Assembly: GCF_900142225.1 (NCBI RefSeq)
Contig: NZ_FRAD01000015.1
Location: 1-64,000 of the forward strand
Length of the DNA: 64,000 bases
Origin: Hathewaya proteolytica DSM 3090
Lineage (GTDB): Bacteria > Bacillota > Clostridia > Clostridiales > Clostridiaceae
Direction of reading: 5' to 3'
Shown here: positions 63,887 to 64,000 of the stretch, one piece after another
Numbering within the stretch: the stretch's first letter is position 1
Layout: each line of letters opens with the position of its first letter
Position numbers and translations under genes: made by a program
Notes under the pieces: generated by a model
What the model was told of the DNA's origin: nothing
The model's input: the letters and a program-made list of their open reading frames with translations, nothing else
Database searches by the model: none

Positions 63887-64000
63887 CATATACTATAACT
63901 TATAAACTTCATCACAGTACTGGCATCTATAAGAGCCTGTTGCCCTGTCAACAAGATAAAATCTATGTGTTATTTCCTGTTCAATTGAAGTAATGCATCT
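63881..64000 (-). CDS. C-terminal end of an unidentified gene with a CxxC motif (cut by window edge)
   Basis: The frame is open from base 64000 to a TAA at 63881-63883, giving 39 residues. They include [20 protein letters not shown] and end VYKVIVYV. The CxxC and an earlier Cys suggest a small zinc-binding end domain. Upstream sequence is missing, so I cannot place it. In related genomes the next gene could be a pyrimidine regulator, but that is a guess and is not supported by this fragment. Confidence 0.55.

Overview
The window comes from a low-GC, Gram-positive, spore-former-like anaerobe, most probably Clostridium in the broad sense. The evidence is strong AGGAGG-type ribosome binding sites, an anaerobic (cbi-type) cobalamin pathway, pyruvate formate-lyase with its activase, a two-subunit PyrD/PyrK dihydroorotate dehydrogenase, a clostridial tig-clpP-clpX-lon-engB block and AT-rich intergenic DNA with many intrinsic terminators. 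Almost all genes lie on the minus strand. No rRNA, tRNA or CRISPR array was seen.

Layout. (1) 1-3600 is an accessory patch: the 5' end of an ISLre2-like transposase cut by the window edge, a four-gene operon with two ImmA/IrrE-type metallopeptidases around an XRE regulator, and a small DUF5658-like membrane protein between two near-identical hairpins. (2) 3594-18540 is a surface polysaccharide locus read right to left from a promoter near 18525: CapA-like modulator, BY-kinase, PHP-type phosphatase, initiating sugar transferase, sugar epimerase, several glycosyltransferases, Wzy-like polymerase, a GT-D protein, a pyruvyltransferase/FrhB fusion, a Wzx-like flippase and galE. (3) 18700-23075 holds small conserved genes: a DUF1292 protein, a divergent UppS paralogue, a 36-residue Cys-rich peptide, an SDR, a 2[4Fe-4S] ferredoxin, YitT and a DUF1450 protein.

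(4) 23096-36081 is a 14-gene anaerobic cobalamin operon (cbiK, cbiP, cbiB, cobD, cbiA, cbiC, cbiD, cbiE, cbiT, cbiL, cbiF, cbiG, cbiH, cbiJ) behind a clear B12 riboswitch with its own terminator. It is followed upstream by the nucleotide-loop operon cobT-cobC-cobU-cobS (36127-39136). Together they cover sirohydrochlorin to cobalamin; no corrinoid adenosyltransferase or siroheme-branch gene is in the window. (5) 39233-46450 carries one-carbon genes (5-formyl-THF cyclo-ligase, glyA), a polysaccharide deacetylase, trmB, a site-2-type protease, two membrane-anchored envelope proteins and a Fur/PerR-family regulator.

(6) 46489-49102 is the most unusual stretch: an Asn/Met/Gly repeat protein, two paralogous Cys-rich small membrane proteins and a 24 percent cysteine protein with tandem Asn-Pro-Cys-Cys repeats. 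I propose that these are structural, perhaps spore-surface, proteins; this is inference. (7) 49259-55980 is the protein-quality-control block engB-lon, clpX-clpP, tig. (8) 57029-60054 is pflB-pflA on the plus strand. (9) 60080-63820 is the pyrimidine operon pyrC-pyrF-pyrK-pyrD, followed at the right edge by the 3' end of an unidentified zinc-finger-like gene.
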